32,161 bases of DNA from Brevibacillus migulae (lineage in GTDB: Bacteria > Bacillota > Bacilli > Brevibacillales > Brevibacillaceae), in NCBI RefSeq assembly GCF_004521915.1, contig NZ_SDKD01000036.1, forward strand, positions 1 through 32,161, given 5' to 3'. Below, piece by piece: positions 1-7,805 of the stretch; the stretch's first letter is position 1; each line of letters opens with the position of its first letter. Below the pieces are notes generated by a model. It made no database searches. It had not been told where the DNA came from and was given only the letters and a program-made list of their open reading frames with translations. Position numbers and translations under genes: made by a program.

Positions 1-46
1 ACTTTCACCAACTAACAATTAACGGCTTGCTGGGCACGCCAAATAG

Positions 47-80
47 AAAAAAGACGGGAATCAGACTTCCCGTCTTTTTC
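47..80. terminator. Bidirectional rho-independent terminator
   Basis: A perfect 13-bp inverted repeat (48-60 with 67-79, core AAGACGGGAA) has a 6-base loop and A/T runs on both sides. It lies just past the stop of the leftward siderophore-binding protein gene and most likely ends that transcript. The symmetry would also stop rightward transcription entering from the left. Confidence 0.8.
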
Positions 81-89
81 TACTGTTTC

Positions 90-1109
90 TTATTTTCCTT
101 CAATGATGTACTTCGTGAGTTCATCCAGCAACAGGTTGGCAGATTTAACACCGCCAGAAGTGTTCCAGATCACATCGTCCACTTTGTAGGCTTTGTTGTT
201 TTTCACGACATTCAGGTTTTTCCAAAGCGAATCGTTCGTCCACTCTTTTTCCAGCTTGGTTGCCTCGCCATCTCCGGTTTCATAAGAGAAGTAGAACATG
301 ATGTCGCCTTCCATTTCAGGAATGCGTTCTTTTGTTACTTCAGCTGCAAAATCATCCTTGTTTTGCGCCTCAGGACGGGCTACACCCAATTCCTGCAAAA
401 TGATGCCCGAGAAGGTATCCTTGTAATAAATACGCACGCGACCTGGCATGAAACGCACGATCGATACTTTGGTGCTGAGCTTGTCGCCCGCTTTTTCCTT
501 AAATTCGGCAATGCGTTTGTCCCAATCAGCCAGAATCTTGTCACCTTCCGCTTTGCGGTTCAGCGCTTCGGCGTACAGCTTGAAGTTGTTTTTCCAATTG
601 CCGCGCAACGTCTCAGATTCTACGGTTGGAGCAATTTTGGAGAGCTGTGCATAGATTTTTTCATGACGCATCTTGTTAGCCAAAATGATATCCGGCTTCA
701 AGGCAGCGATTGCCTCCAGATTCGGCTGGCTCTCCATGCCTAATACTGTTACGCCTTCCATATCTGCTTTTATATGCTCATACCATGGGTTTCCTGTAAA
801 GGATTGTACGGCACCGACCGGCTTGATGCCGAGAGCCAATACTGCCTCTGTTCCTTCGTTCGTCAATACAACCACTTTTTGCGGGGTGCCTTTGATTTCG
901 GTCTCCCCCATTGCATGTTTTACTTTATAAGATTGACCAGCATCGGAGGCCGGTTGCTGTGCAGCTGGTTGCTCAGCCGTTTTCTCTGGTGTTTGGGCTT
1001 GTTGTCCGCCCTGACCGCATCCGGTAACGACCATCAATACTGCGAGCATCAGCATGACCATACGCGCAGATGTGCTTCGCAGAAAGCGATATGTAGTGCT
1101 TGCCTTCAT
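90..1109 (-). CDS. Iron-siderophore ABC transporter substrate-binding lipoprotein (YfiY/FecB-like)
   Basis: Extracellular lipoprotein that captures a ferric siderophore and hands it to a FecCD-type permease. The ATG at 1107-1109 is chosen because GAAAGGGG lies about 9 bases before it; an in-frame ATG eight codons upstream has no such site. The N-terminus is a basic, hydrophobic signal peptide ending in a VTGC lipobox, followed by a Gln/Ala/Pro-rich linker of about 35 residues. The mature part has the PeriplasmicBP_2 pattern: a VVVLTNEGTEAVLALGIKPVG segment, then LEAIAALKPDIILAN, and a C-terminal half ending in an LLLDELTKYI-like helix. The text most resembles Bacillus YfiY, which binds hydroxamate siderophores; that substrate is inference. 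It diverges from the permease and ATPase genes at 1319-4201 across a region with two Fur-box-like sites, so iron control of both is likely. Confidence 0.9.
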   Translation of the reverse strand: MKASTTYRFLRSTSARMVMLMLAVLMVVTGCGQGGQQAQTPEKTAEQPAAQQPASDAGQSYKVKHAMGETEIKGTPQKVVVLTNEGTEAVLALGIKPVGAVQSFTGNPWYEHIKADMEGVTVLGMESQPNLEAIAALKPDIILANKMRHEKIYAQLSKIAPTVESETLRGNWKNNFKLYAEALNRKAEGDKILADWDKRIAEFKEKAGDKLSTKVSIVRFMPGRVRIYYKDTFSGIILQELGVARPEAQNKDDFAAEVTKERIPEMEGDIMFYFSYETGDGEATKLEKEWTNDSLWKNLNVVKNNKAYKVDDVIWNTSGGVKSANLLLDELTKYIIEGK

Positions 1110-1137
1110 GTTGGGATAATCCCCTTTCAACATAAGA

Positions 1138-1152
1138 TGAGAATAAGAATCA
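1138..1152 (-). promoter_or_regulatory. Fur box, binding-protein side
   Basis: TGAGAATAAGAATCA matches the Bacillus 7-1-7 Fur consensus TGATAATNATTATCA at 12 of 14 defined bases. It sits between the leftward promoter at 1166-1194 and the start of the binding-protein gene, where bound Fur would block transcription. Confidence 0.7.
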
Positions 1153-1165
1153 ATTACACCTACAT

Positions 1166-1194
1166 ATCCTACATGGGTTTTGTCTGCTCGTCAA
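1166..1194 (-). promoter_or_regulatory. SigA-type promoter of siderophore-binding protein gene
   Basis: Read leftward, TTGACG (1189-1194) and TAGGAT (1166-1171) are separated by exactly 17 bases. The predicted start lies close to the Fur box at 1138-1152. Confidence 0.55.
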
Positions 1195-1202
1195 CAGCAA
1201 AG

Positions 1203-1217
1203 TGATAATGACTCTCA
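1203..1217 (+). promoter_or_regulatory. Fur box, permease side
   Basis: TGATAATGACTCTCA matches TGATAATNATTATCA at 12 of 14 defined bases and is followed by AAATCATTGA, which extends the dyad character. It lies immediately upstream of the rightward -35 element at 1224. Confidence 0.7.
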
Positions 1218-1223
1218 AAATCA

Positions 1224-1252
1224 TTGACAAAGAACGGTACGCCCTCTACACT
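1224..1252 (+). promoter_or_regulatory. SigA-type promoter of the iron permease operon
   Basis: A perfect TTGACA (1224-1229) is followed after 17 bases by TACACT (1247-1252). It would start the transcript of the two permease genes and the ATPase gene, with a leader of about 60 bases. Confidence 0.6.
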
Positions 1253-1318
1253 GGAGACGGATACTTGTTATTTCTACTGTTTTTTCATTTATTTTGAAGG
1301 AAGAAGGCTCTTTGACAC

Positions 1319-2329
1319 ATGAATGCTCTACTACCGAATACGTTTCTCAAACTGCTTGCCTTATGCATCAGCTTGGTGCTGCTCGGGTATTTGGCTTTCG
1401 TCAGCCTGGTTTACGGCGTAGTCGATACGAGCTGGCAGACCGTGATCGATGCTTACACTAATTTCCAACAAACGAACGAGCATATCGTGATCAAAGAAGT
1501 GCGTGTCCCTCGGGTTCTCAATGCGATTGCAGTTGGCGCAAGCCTTGGAATCGCCGGTGCGCTGCTGCAATCTCTCACCCGCAATCCGGTGGCAGACGTT
1601 GAGCTTTTTGGTCTGAATGCTGGTGCCGCTTTTTTTATTGTGGTGGCAGTCACTTTCTTTTCGATCAGCTCCCTTACCCAGTTTTCCTGGATTGCCTTTG
1701 CAGGCGCGGCTGTAGCCGGACTCATCGTCTATATTCTTGGATCATTCGGACGCGATGGGCTTACTCCGGTGAAATTAACCTTGGCCGGGGCTGCGATCAC
1801 GGCATTATCGAGTTCGGCCCGCCATGGATTATTGGTGTTAAACGATAAAGCTTTAGATGAAGTGCTGTTTTGGCTGTCCGGCTCGGTCGGCGGGCGCAAG
1901 CTGGAATATTTGCTGGCTGTCTTCCCTTACATGATCGTCGCCTGGCTTGCTGCCTTTCTGCTGGCACGTCCCCTCTACACCTTGATGATGGGAGAAGATG
2001 TCGCAAAAGGACTAGGGCAGCGCACGTTGTTCATCAAAATTGCGGCCGGAGTCACCATCGTCTTGTTATCCGGCAGCGCTGTTGCGGTTGCCGGGCCAAT
2101 CGGCTTTGTCGGCCTCGTCACTCCGCACCTCGCCCGCTACCTGGTCGGGGTGAGCGCCCGCTGGATCATGCTTTTCAGCGGCTTGCTCGGTTCCATCCTG
2201 CTGCTCGCCGCTGACATCGGCGGCCGCTTCATCGCCATGCCGAACGAATTGCCGATCGGCGTGATGACCGCATTTATTGGGGTGCCTTTCTTCATCTATG
2301 TGGCCAGAAAGGGATTGGAGCGCAAATGA
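1319..2329 (+). CDS. Iron-siderophore ABC transporter permease (FecCD family), subunit 1
   Basis: Integral membrane subunit of an iron-siderophore importer (BtuCD/FecCD fold). The 336 residues are the usual length for the family. Hydrophobic segments run through the whole protein, starting at about residues 10-32. The family's signature region is clear: RVPRVLNAIAVGASLGIAGALLQ followed by TRNPVADVELFGLNAGA (about residues 62-100). Near the C-terminus the coupling-helix region reads GPIGFVGLVTPHLARYLVG, and the end PIGVMTAFIGVPFFIYVAR is also typical. Start: ATG with AAGGAAGAAGG about 11 bases upstream. Its stop overlaps the start of the next permease gene (ATGA), implying coupled translation and a heteromeric permease. 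Confidence 0.92.
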   Translation: MNALLPNTFLKLLALCISLVLLGYLAFVSLVYGVVDTSWQTVIDAYTNFQQTNEHIVIKEVRVPRVLNAIAVGASLGIAGALLQSLTRNPVADVELFGLNAGAAFFIVVAVTFFSISSLTQFSWIAFAGAAVAGLIVYILGSFGRDGLTPVKLTLAGAAITALSSSARHGLLVLNDKALDEVLFWLSGSVGGRKLEYLLAVFPYMIVAWLAAFLLARPLYTLMMGEDVAKGLGQRTLFIKIAAGVTIVLLSGSAVAVAGPIGFVGLVTPHLARYLVGVSARWIMLFSGLLGSILLLAADIGGRFIAMPNELPIGVMTAFIGVPFFIYVARKGLERK

Positions 2330-3363
2330 AAACATACTTCTCTCTACGTCATCGTCGTTTCCCGGTATCGCTCCATATTCATAAGCGAACTTTGTGGGTC
2401 ACCTTGCTGCTCGCGCTAGCTACCTTGGTCGTCGCGATCATCAGCACAGGCATGGGTGAGATGAACATCTCCCCCATTGAAGTCGTCAAGGTATTGCTTG
2501 GGATCGGTGGCGAACAGGAAACCTTGATTGTCCAGGAATTCCGCCTCCCCCGCATCGTCGTGGGGATCTTGGTTGGAGCCGCTCTGGCTGTGGCAGGTTC
2601 GATTTTACAAGGATTGGTACGCAATCCGCTCGCTGCACCTGATATTCTCGGGATTACGGGCGGTGCTTCGGTAACCGCCGTAGCCTTCTTGCTCTTTTTT
2701 GAAACACTAAGCATCAAATGGCTGCCGGGTGCTTCCTTTATCGGTGCCACCCTGATCGCCTTGCTCCTATATGCGCTCGCCTGGAAAAAAGGCGTTACCC
2801 CGCTTCGTCTCGTCATGATCGGGGTTGGATTGAAGATCGTCACAAGCGCTGCTGTCACGCTCCTGATCACTTTCAGTCCGTTTCTCTTGCAAAACCGCGC
2901 CATTCTCTGGCTGACTGGGAGCATCTACGGAGTCTCTTGGGATGACGTCACCATGATCTCGCCATGGATCGTGATTCTCCTCATCTTGTCGGTCATCATG
3001 ACCGGGCGAGTGAATGTGCAGCAGCTGGGAAGCGAGATTGCCACCAGCGTGGGGAATACCGTGAATCGCGATAATTTCCTCCTTCTGCTCATGTGTACCG
3101 CCCTTACCGGTACGGCCGTCGCTGTCGGCGGCGAAATCAGCTTTGTCGCCTTGCTGGCACCACACATAAGCAAGCAGTTGGTTGGACCATCCTTTGGGTC
3201 TGTATTATCTGTTTCCATCTTTGTCGGCGCCTTGATCATCTTGCTCGCGGACCTCGTCGCCCGCGTGGCATTTGCGCCTCTGGATATCCCGGTCGGTGTG
3301 TTCACATCGGCGATCGGTGCCCCATTCTTCATCTATCTGCTGTATAAAAAGCGTAACCAATAA
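2326..3363 (+). CDS. Iron-siderophore ABC transporter permease (FecCD family), subunit 2
   Basis: Second membrane subunit of the same importer, 345 residues. It starts within the last codons of the first permease gene (4-base overlap), so translation is probably coupled. It has a longer basic N-terminus (YFSLRHRRFPVSLHIHKR) before the first membrane segment, a common pattern in the second FecCD subunit. The signature stretch FRLPRIVVGILVGAALAVAGSILQ with VRNPLAAPDILGITGGAS is intact, as are GGEISFVALLAPHISKQLVG (contact with the ATPase) and the PVGVFTSAIGAPFFIYLLYK C-terminus. The pair most resembles the heteromeric YfiZ/YfhA arrangement; substrate identity is inferred only from the binding protein. 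Confidence 0.92.
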   Translation: MKTYFSLRHRRFPVSLHIHKRTLWVTLLLALATLVVAIISTGMGEMNISPIEVVKVLLGIGGEQETLIVQEFRLPRIVVGILVGAALAVAGSILQGLVRNPLAAPDILGITGGASVTAVAFLLFFETLSIKWLPGASFIGATLIALLLYALAWKKGVTPLRLVMIGVGLKIVTSAAVTLLITFSPFLLQNRAILWLTGSIYGVSWDDVTMISPWIVILLILSVIMTGRVNVQQLGSEIATSVGNTVNRDNFLLLLMCTALTGTAVAVGGEISFVALLAPHISKQLVGPSFGSVLSVSIFVGALIILLADLVARVAFAPLDIPVGVFTSAIGAPFFIYLLYKKRNQ

Positions 3364-3379
3364 AGAAGGAGAGATTGAC

Positions 3380-4201
3380 ATGCAAGCCTTGCAAACCAAT
3401 GCATTGACGTTGTCCTACGGAGACCGGAACATCATCGAAAATTTGGATATGGTAGTTCCAGCGGGAAAAATCACGGTATTCATCGGCAGCAACGGCTGCG
3501 GCAAATCGACACTTCTCCGTTCACTTGCCCGCCTGCTGAAACCGAAAACAGGAGCTGTCCTGCTGGATGGGCAAGCGATCAGCAAATGGCCGACCAAAGA
3601 GGTAGCCAAACGAATGGCGATCCTTCCGCAGTCCCCGATCGCGCCAGAAGGACTGACGGTACTGCAGCTGGTGAAGCAAGGACGCTATCCGTACCAAAAC
3701 TGGTTACAGCAGTGGTCGGAGGAAGATGAAAAAATGGTGATGGGCGCCTTGGCCTCCACGCGCCTGACCGAGCTTGCCGATCGTCCGGTCGACTCCCTGT
3801 CCGGCGGCCAGCGCCAGCGTGCCTGGATCGCGATGACACTGGCGCAAGGCACCAATACGATTCTGCTGGATGAGCCGACCACGTATCTGGATATGACCCA
3901 TCAGATCGAGATCTTGGATCTGCTGTTTGAACTGAACGAACAGGAAGGCCGCACCATCGTCATGGTCCTGCACGATCTCAATCTGGCATGCCGCTACGCT
4001 CACCACATCGTTGCCGTGCATGACCAAGGCATTTATGCACAGGGCAAGCCGGAAGAGATCATTACCGAGGACTTGGTTCGTACGGTATTTCAGATGGATT
4101 GCCAAATCACCACAGATCCCCTTTTCGGGACGCCGATGTGCATTCCTTTTGGCAAAGGACGCAAAGTGGTGGGAATGAAAAAACAGATGGTGTCAGTGTA
4201 A
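3380..4201 (+). CDS. Iron-siderophore ABC transporter ATP-binding protein (FecE-like)
   Basis: Cytoplasmic ATPase that powers the importer. Start chosen at the ATG at 3380, where AAGGAGAG lies 7 bases upstream; the longer open frame from 3272 overlaps the permease gene and lacks a ribosome-binding site. The protein has 273 residues. Walker A is GSNGCGKST (about residues 36-44), the Q-loop is ILPQSP, the ABC signature is LSGGQRQR, Walker B is ILLDEPTTYLD and the H-loop is VLHDLN, all intact. The C-terminus has the usual siderophore-ATPase ending with a DCQITTDPLFGTPMCIP segment. It is the third gene of the operon, 16 bases after the second permease, and is followed by a strong terminator. Confidence 0.93.
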   Translation: MQALQTNALTLSYGDRNIIENLDMVVPAGKITVFIGSNGCGKSTLLRSLARLLKPKTGAVLLDGQAISKWPTKEVAKRMAILPQSPIAPEGLTVLQLVKQGRYPYQNWLQQWSEEDEKMVMGALASTRLTELADRPVDSLSGGQRQRAWIAMTLAQGTNTILLDEPTTYLDMTHQIEILDLLFELNEQEGRTIVMVLHDLNLACRYAHHIVAVHDQGIYAQGKPEEIITEDLVRTVFQMDCQITTDPLFGTPMCIPFGKGRKVVGMKKQMVSV

Positions 4202-4206
4202 ATAGA

Positions 4207-4242
4207 AGCGCCCGGAGAACCCATGCTCTCCGGGCGCTTTTT
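4207..4242. terminator. Rho-independent terminator, iron permease operon
   Basis: A perfect 12-bp stem (4207-4218 with 4227-4238, AGCGCCCGGAGA and its complement) with an 8-base loop is followed by TTTT on the plus strand. The leftward DJ-1-like gene ends immediately beside it at 4243, and an A-run on the left of that gene's reading direction lets the hairpin serve both converging units. Confidence 0.88.
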
Positions 4243-5634
4243 CTATCCATTCGTTCTAATTTCGCGTTTCTTCAAAAAACAGCATGCCGACTTCTTCAAA
4301 ATGAATCGTCTGTCCACATAGTAAGCCAGCAGCAATGCGACCACGATTAACAATATCAGAATCCCGAATGCTTCCAAGGAAAACGGCTTGCCCTGCAGGT
4401 TGAGATGATTGGCCCGGTATTCCAAGCGTTTTGCTCCATACTTCGCTGTCAGAACATCCTCCTGCCCGGCCAGATCCTCCAGCGGCGCATCGAATACGAA
4501 GCTGTTTGGCTTGTCACTGTGAATATAGATCGGCTCAATTGGCTGACCATTTTCCTCCCATTGCTTGACGGCATCGGCAGCCAGCGTTTTCGCTTCGGTA
4601 CCTGTAACGAACATCTTGTCGAGCTGCGGAGCATTCGCTACCTGATATCTCGGGAACAAGGTCATCTGATATTTGGTGACGATCGGCTGATCTGTTGCAG
4701 AAACGGTGTAGACCTTGGTCGTTCCGGATGCGGCGTAGGTATCAAAGATGGTGATCAGTGCAGAATCTTCCATGCCGTCATACAGCAGTACCCCCGCTTT
4801 TTTCTTGTTCCACTGGAAAGCTTGATTCAGCATATAGACGATTTCACTGCGATCCACGTAATACGGGTCTACCTTTGGATTCTTTACAAAGTGATAGGAA
4901 GGATAGTTCATTTCCTTCGCGATTTTTTCTGCCATCGGTTCCCCCTGTTGCTTTGAGATGACGTAGAGCACAGCGTCGATACCCGATGTGAGGCCAGCTG
5001 ATCCGATGATATTGCCATCGTCGACGTACCGTTGATCCCGAATCCAGTTTGTATCTACAAAGCGATCTTGGAACATATCGAAAAACTGCCAGTGGATGGT
5101 TGCCGATCTGCCTTTCAAGAGGCCCGCGTCAGCCAGATTTCCTGCCCCGCCGCAAATACTCAACAGGTTGGAGTGCTCATGCTTTTGCAGCCAATTGCGA
5201 ATCGGTCGGTATTTTTCCTCATCGATCATCGGAATGTATGGAATCACGATGAGGTCCGGGCCTTTTCCCTGCAACAATTGATCGAGTTCAGCAAACGAAT
5301 AGTGCGGAGCCAGATCCAGCCCCCCTGTCAGCGACACCACTTTTTTCTCCGGGGCAACCGCGTACACATTGTACGCTTCCGTCATGGCGAACATTTGGTA
5401 GGGCACCATAAAATCAAATACCTCGGTGGTCGGATCTCCCAGCAGTACGGCGACAGTCGGTTTATTTGGATCATGCTCAGGCACCTTCACGCTATGCAGG
5501 GAAGGCAGCGGCTGCTCGCTCGGTGCCACCCAGTAATTTCGCTGTTCACTGGCATAGCCAGCCACTCCGCTTCCCCCCACAAAGATAACCAGCATCAATA
5601 CATACACGAGTACCCTCAATATTGCCTTTTTCAT
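4243..5634 (-). CDS. Membrane-anchored protein with two DJ-1/PfpI-like domains
   Basis: 463 residues, function not established. Residues about 4-25 form a hydrophobic signal/anchor and residues 421-440 a second membrane segment followed by a basic tail with two cysteines (SACCFLKK), so both globular domains should lie outside the membrane. Domain 1 (about 57-235) is of the DJ-1/PfpI class-I amidotransferase-like type: VAVLLGDPTTEVFDF, PDLIVIPYIP, then LLSICGGAGNLADAGLLKGR with Cys161 at the nucleophile elbow and His181 in ATIHW, as in GlxA-like regulators. There is no AraC-type DNA-binding domain. Domain 2 (about 278-350) begins KAGVLLYDGMED like a second copy, but no elbow cysteine is visible, so it looks degenerate. 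SD AAGGGAGAG precedes the ATG. Its promoter shares an operator with the neighbouring two-component operon. Could be a secreted sensor, chaperone or hydrolase; I cannot decide. Confidence 0.75.
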   Translation of the reverse strand: MKKAILRVLVYVLMLVIFVGGSGVAGYASEQRNYWVAPSEQPLPSLHSVKVPEHDPNKPTVAVLLGDPTTEVFDFMVPYQMFAMTEAYNVYAVAPEKKVVSLTGGLDLAPHYSFAELDQLLQGKGPDLIVIPYIPMIDEEKYRPIRNWLQKHEHSNLLSICGGAGNLADAGLLKGRSATIHWQFFDMFQDRFVDTNWIRDQRYVDDGNIIGSAGLTSGIDAVLYVISKQQGEPMAEKIAKEMNYPSYHFVKNPKVDPYYVDRSEIVYMLNQAFQWNKKKAGVLLYDGMEDSALITIFDTYAASGTTKVYTVSATDQPIVTKYQMTLFPRYQVANAPQLDKMFVTGTEAKTLAADAVKQWEENGQPIEPIYIHSDKPNSFVFDAPLEDLAGQEDVLTAKYGAKRLEYRANHLNLQGKPFSLEAFGILILLIVVALLLAYYVDRRFILKKSACCFLKKREIRTNG

Positions 5635-5683
5635 CTTTCATTCTCTCCCTTGTCGATTTCAAGCTCAACTTGCTCTTAGGGAT

Positions 5684-5715
5684 ACTATAAAGCGGCTCTG
5701 TGAACTCAATATGAA
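5684..5715 (-). promoter_or_regulatory. Promoter and direct-repeat operator of DJ-1-like gene
   Basis: Read leftward: TTCATA (5710-5715) and TTCACA (5699-5704) form a direct repeat with an 11-base period (TTCATATTGAGTTCACA), followed after 9 bases by TATAGT (5684-5689) as -10. This is the layout of an OmpR/PhoB-family activator site replacing a -35 box. The same elements with identical spacing stand before the two-component operon at 8709-8740. Confidence 0.7.
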
Positions 5716-5727
5716 TTGGCAGTCTAT

Positions 5728-5769
5728 GAAAAAAAAGAAACAAAAGCCGCCTTGGATACGGCGGCTTTG
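5728..5769 (-). terminator. Rho-independent terminator of the two-component operon
   Basis: Immediately after the kinase stop codon, AAAGCCGCC and GGCGGCTTT pair around an 8-base loop, followed leftward by TGTTTC and a long T run. It separates the operon from the DJ-1-like gene, which therefore needs its own promoter. Confidence 0.88.
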
Positions 5770-7125
5770 TCATGAAACGGGCAGGCGGACGGTAAACGTA
5801 GAACCGCCACTCGGCTCTCCCGTTACGCTGATCTCCCCATGATGCATATCCACAATTTGTTTGACGATCGACAAACCTAGTCCATTGCCTTTAACGGCAC
5901 CATCCCGAGCCTTGTCAACCTTGTGAAACGGTTTAAAAATATTGGCGCGTTCTTCCTCCGGGATGCCAATGCCCGTATCCGTGATGGAGATGGCAGCATA
6001 GCGGTCATGTTTCCTTATTTCCATGATGATCGTCCCGTGTTCAGGCGTAAACTTGATGCTGTTACCAAGCAAATTGGTCCATACCTGCTTCAACTGATCT
6101 TCATCCGCTTCTATCACCACGGTCTCCAGATCCATCGTGAGCTCGATCCCTTTTGCCGACCATTGCGGCTCCAGCGCGATCGCTACCTTGCGCAGCTGCT
6201 CATCGAGGCGGAACTGACTTACCTGTACGGGCTTGTCGTGCTGCTGCAAGTACGTCAGCCGGAGCAAATTTTGGCTTAACCGGGATAACCGTTCACTTTC
6301 CTCCTCGATGATCGTCAAATAACGGTTGCGGCTTTCCTCACTCATTTTCTTCTGTCTGAGCGCCTTGCTAAACCCGGAAATGGACGTTAACGGCGTTTGA
6401 ATCTCGTGGGATACGCTCGACACAAACTCCTTGCGCATCCGATCCAGCTTGGAAAGCTCTTTTGCCATCTTGTTAAAGCTGGCGGTCAAGACCCCGATTT
6501 CATCTTTGCGACTTGTCGGCAGCTCCAAATCAAATTGGCCTTTTGCCATGCGTTTGGTCGCATCGGTCAGTCTGACGATCGGGTTGACGATATGACGTGC
6601 AGCGACCACTATCAGCAGACTGCCGAAAAACAGAATAATGACATACATCAAGTGGATGGAGTCCATGATTTCCATCTCCACCTGATTCGGCTCCACCGAT
6701 AAAAACAATGCGTACGGCTGGCCATCTGTCTCAAAGGGCACACCGACCACCGGCAAATAGGGCACGATTCCGTCCTCTTCTGCGATATTGCTAACGCTCT
6801 CCCCGGCAAGTGCCCGCTCCAGCAGCTTCGGACTGACTTTGAGGATTCCCGTCGGTTCATTTAGAAGCGGTTCCCCCTGCTTGTTGTAAAGCTGCAGCAG
6901 ATTGCCGGAGAGCCCTGAGAAATTTTGCATAAACGGAACGAGCTCCGCAGAAGGAGTCGCTTGATAGTTGTGAATCATTTTCTGCGCATTGGCGATGAGG
7001 CTGCCCTCGACCATCCCCTGAATGCGGCTTTTGTACAGGAAAGAGGTAGAGAAAAAGGCGACGAACAGACTGAGCATGACGATCCCGACAAAAATCAGGA
7101 CAATGCGGGTATAGAGCGATTTAAT
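5770..7125 (-). CDS. Sensor histidine kinase (HAMP, HisKA, HATPase_c)
   Basis: Membrane sensor kinase partner of the response regulator upstream. Counting from the proposed start, residues about 8-30 and 157-178 are membrane segments, and 31-156 form an extracytoplasmic sensor region without a recognised fold. HAMP follows (about 179-227), then HisKA with His240 in SSVSHEIQTPL, then HATPase_c: N-box VWTNLLGNSIKF (about 349-359), G1 ITDTGIGIP (Asp383), G2 GNGLGLSIV (412-420). The start is unusual: the frame has no ATG, GTG or TTG at the right distance from the strong site GGAGGT (7134-7140), which instead points to ATT at 7123-7125, overlapping the regulator's TAA. The alternatives are TTG at 7150-7152 with a poorly spaced site, or the ATG at 7251 deep in the regulator gene. 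The signal is unknown; the operon context suggests metal or envelope stress. Confidence 0.88.
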   Translation of the reverse strand: MKSLYTRIVLIFVGIVMLSLFVAFFSTSFLYKSRIQGMVEGSLIANAQKMIHNYQATPSAELVPFMQNFSGLSGNLLQLYNKQGEPLLNEPTGILKVSPKLLERALAGESVSNIAEEDGIVPYLPVVGVPFETDGQPYALFLSVEPNQVEMEIMDSIHLMYVIILFFGSLLIVVAARHIVNPIVRLTDATKRMAKGQFDLELPTSRKDEIGVLTASFNKMAKELSKLDRMRKEFVSSVSHEIQTPLTSISGFSKALRQKKMSEESRNRYLTIIEEESERLSRLSQNLLRLTYLQQHDKPVQVSQFRLDEQLRKVAIALEPQWSAKGIELTMDLETVVIEADEDQLKQVWTNLLGNSIKFTPEHGTIIMEIRKHDRYAAISITDTGIGIPEEERANIFKPFHKVDKARDGAVKGNGLGLSIVKQIVDMHHGEISVTGEPSGGSTFTVRLPVS

Positions 7126-7801
7126 CGTGACGCACCTCCAACCGATAGCCAAGCCCTCGAATGGTAACGATCCGGAAATCTCCCTCGCATGCGGCAAACT
7201 TTTCACGGAGCCGCTTGATATGCACGTCCACCGTACGTTCATCACCCTCATAATCCAGACCCCATATATCCTCGATCAGATTGTCGCGGGTAAACAGCTG
7301 TCCGGCATGGCTCCCCAGCTTGTACAATAATTCGAATTCTTTCATCGGCAGCGTGACTGTCTGACCGTCTCTGTAGACCACGTGATACTTTTTGCGATCC
7401 AGGGTAATGCTCCCCAGCGCGAGCGTATGGGAGGCATCGATCCGATACCGCTTCAGCAGTGCCTTTACCCGCAGCACCATCTCCACTGGATCAAACGGCT
7501 TGACCAGATAATCATCCGTTCCCAGCTTGAAGCCTTTGATCCGGTCCGCGGCCTCCCCCTTCGCCGTGATCATCAAAATCGGCATCTCTCCGAATTGACG
7601 CAGGCTTTCGCAGAGCTCCCACCCATCCATCTTGGGCATCATGATATCGATAATGGCGAGATCCACTTTATGATTCTCCGCATACTCCAGCGCCTCAGCT
7701 CCATTTGCCTTTTCAATGATTGCAAAGCCCTCGTCTTCCAGATAAAGACGAATCAGCTCACGAATGTGAGCTTCATCATCCACCACCAATATCTTTAGCA
7801 C
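7121..7801 (-). CDS. OmpR/PhoB-family response regulator
   Basis: 226-residue DNA-binding regulator. The receiver domain (about 1-118) has Asp8/Asp9, phosphoacceptor Asp52 in IIDIMMPKMDGW, Thr79 and Lys101 in LVKPFDP. The C-terminal winged helix (about 130-224) has the family pattern PMKEFELLYKLGSHAGQLFTRDNLIEDIWG, then DERTVDVHIKRLREK and VTIRGLGYRLE. It starts at GTG (7799-7801) with GGGGAG seven bases before it; that site lies inside the last codons of the upstream gene, so translation is coupled. It is followed with overlap by the histidine kinase. The direct repeats with 11-base period at 5699-5715 and 8724-8740 are what this family usually binds, so autoregulation is the natural inference. 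Confidence 0.95.
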   Translation of the reverse strand: MLKILVVDDEAHIRELIRLYLEDEGFAIIEKANGAEALEYAENHKVDLAIIDIMMPKMDGWELCESLRQFGEMPILMITAKGEAADRIKGFKLGTDDYLVKPFDPVEMVLRVKALLKRYRIDASHTLALGSITLDRKKYHVVYRDGQTVTLPMKEFELLYKLGSHAGQLFTRDNLIEDIWGLDYEGDERTVDVHIKRLREKFAACEGDFRIVTIRGLGYRLEVRHD

Positions 7802-7805
7802 CCTA

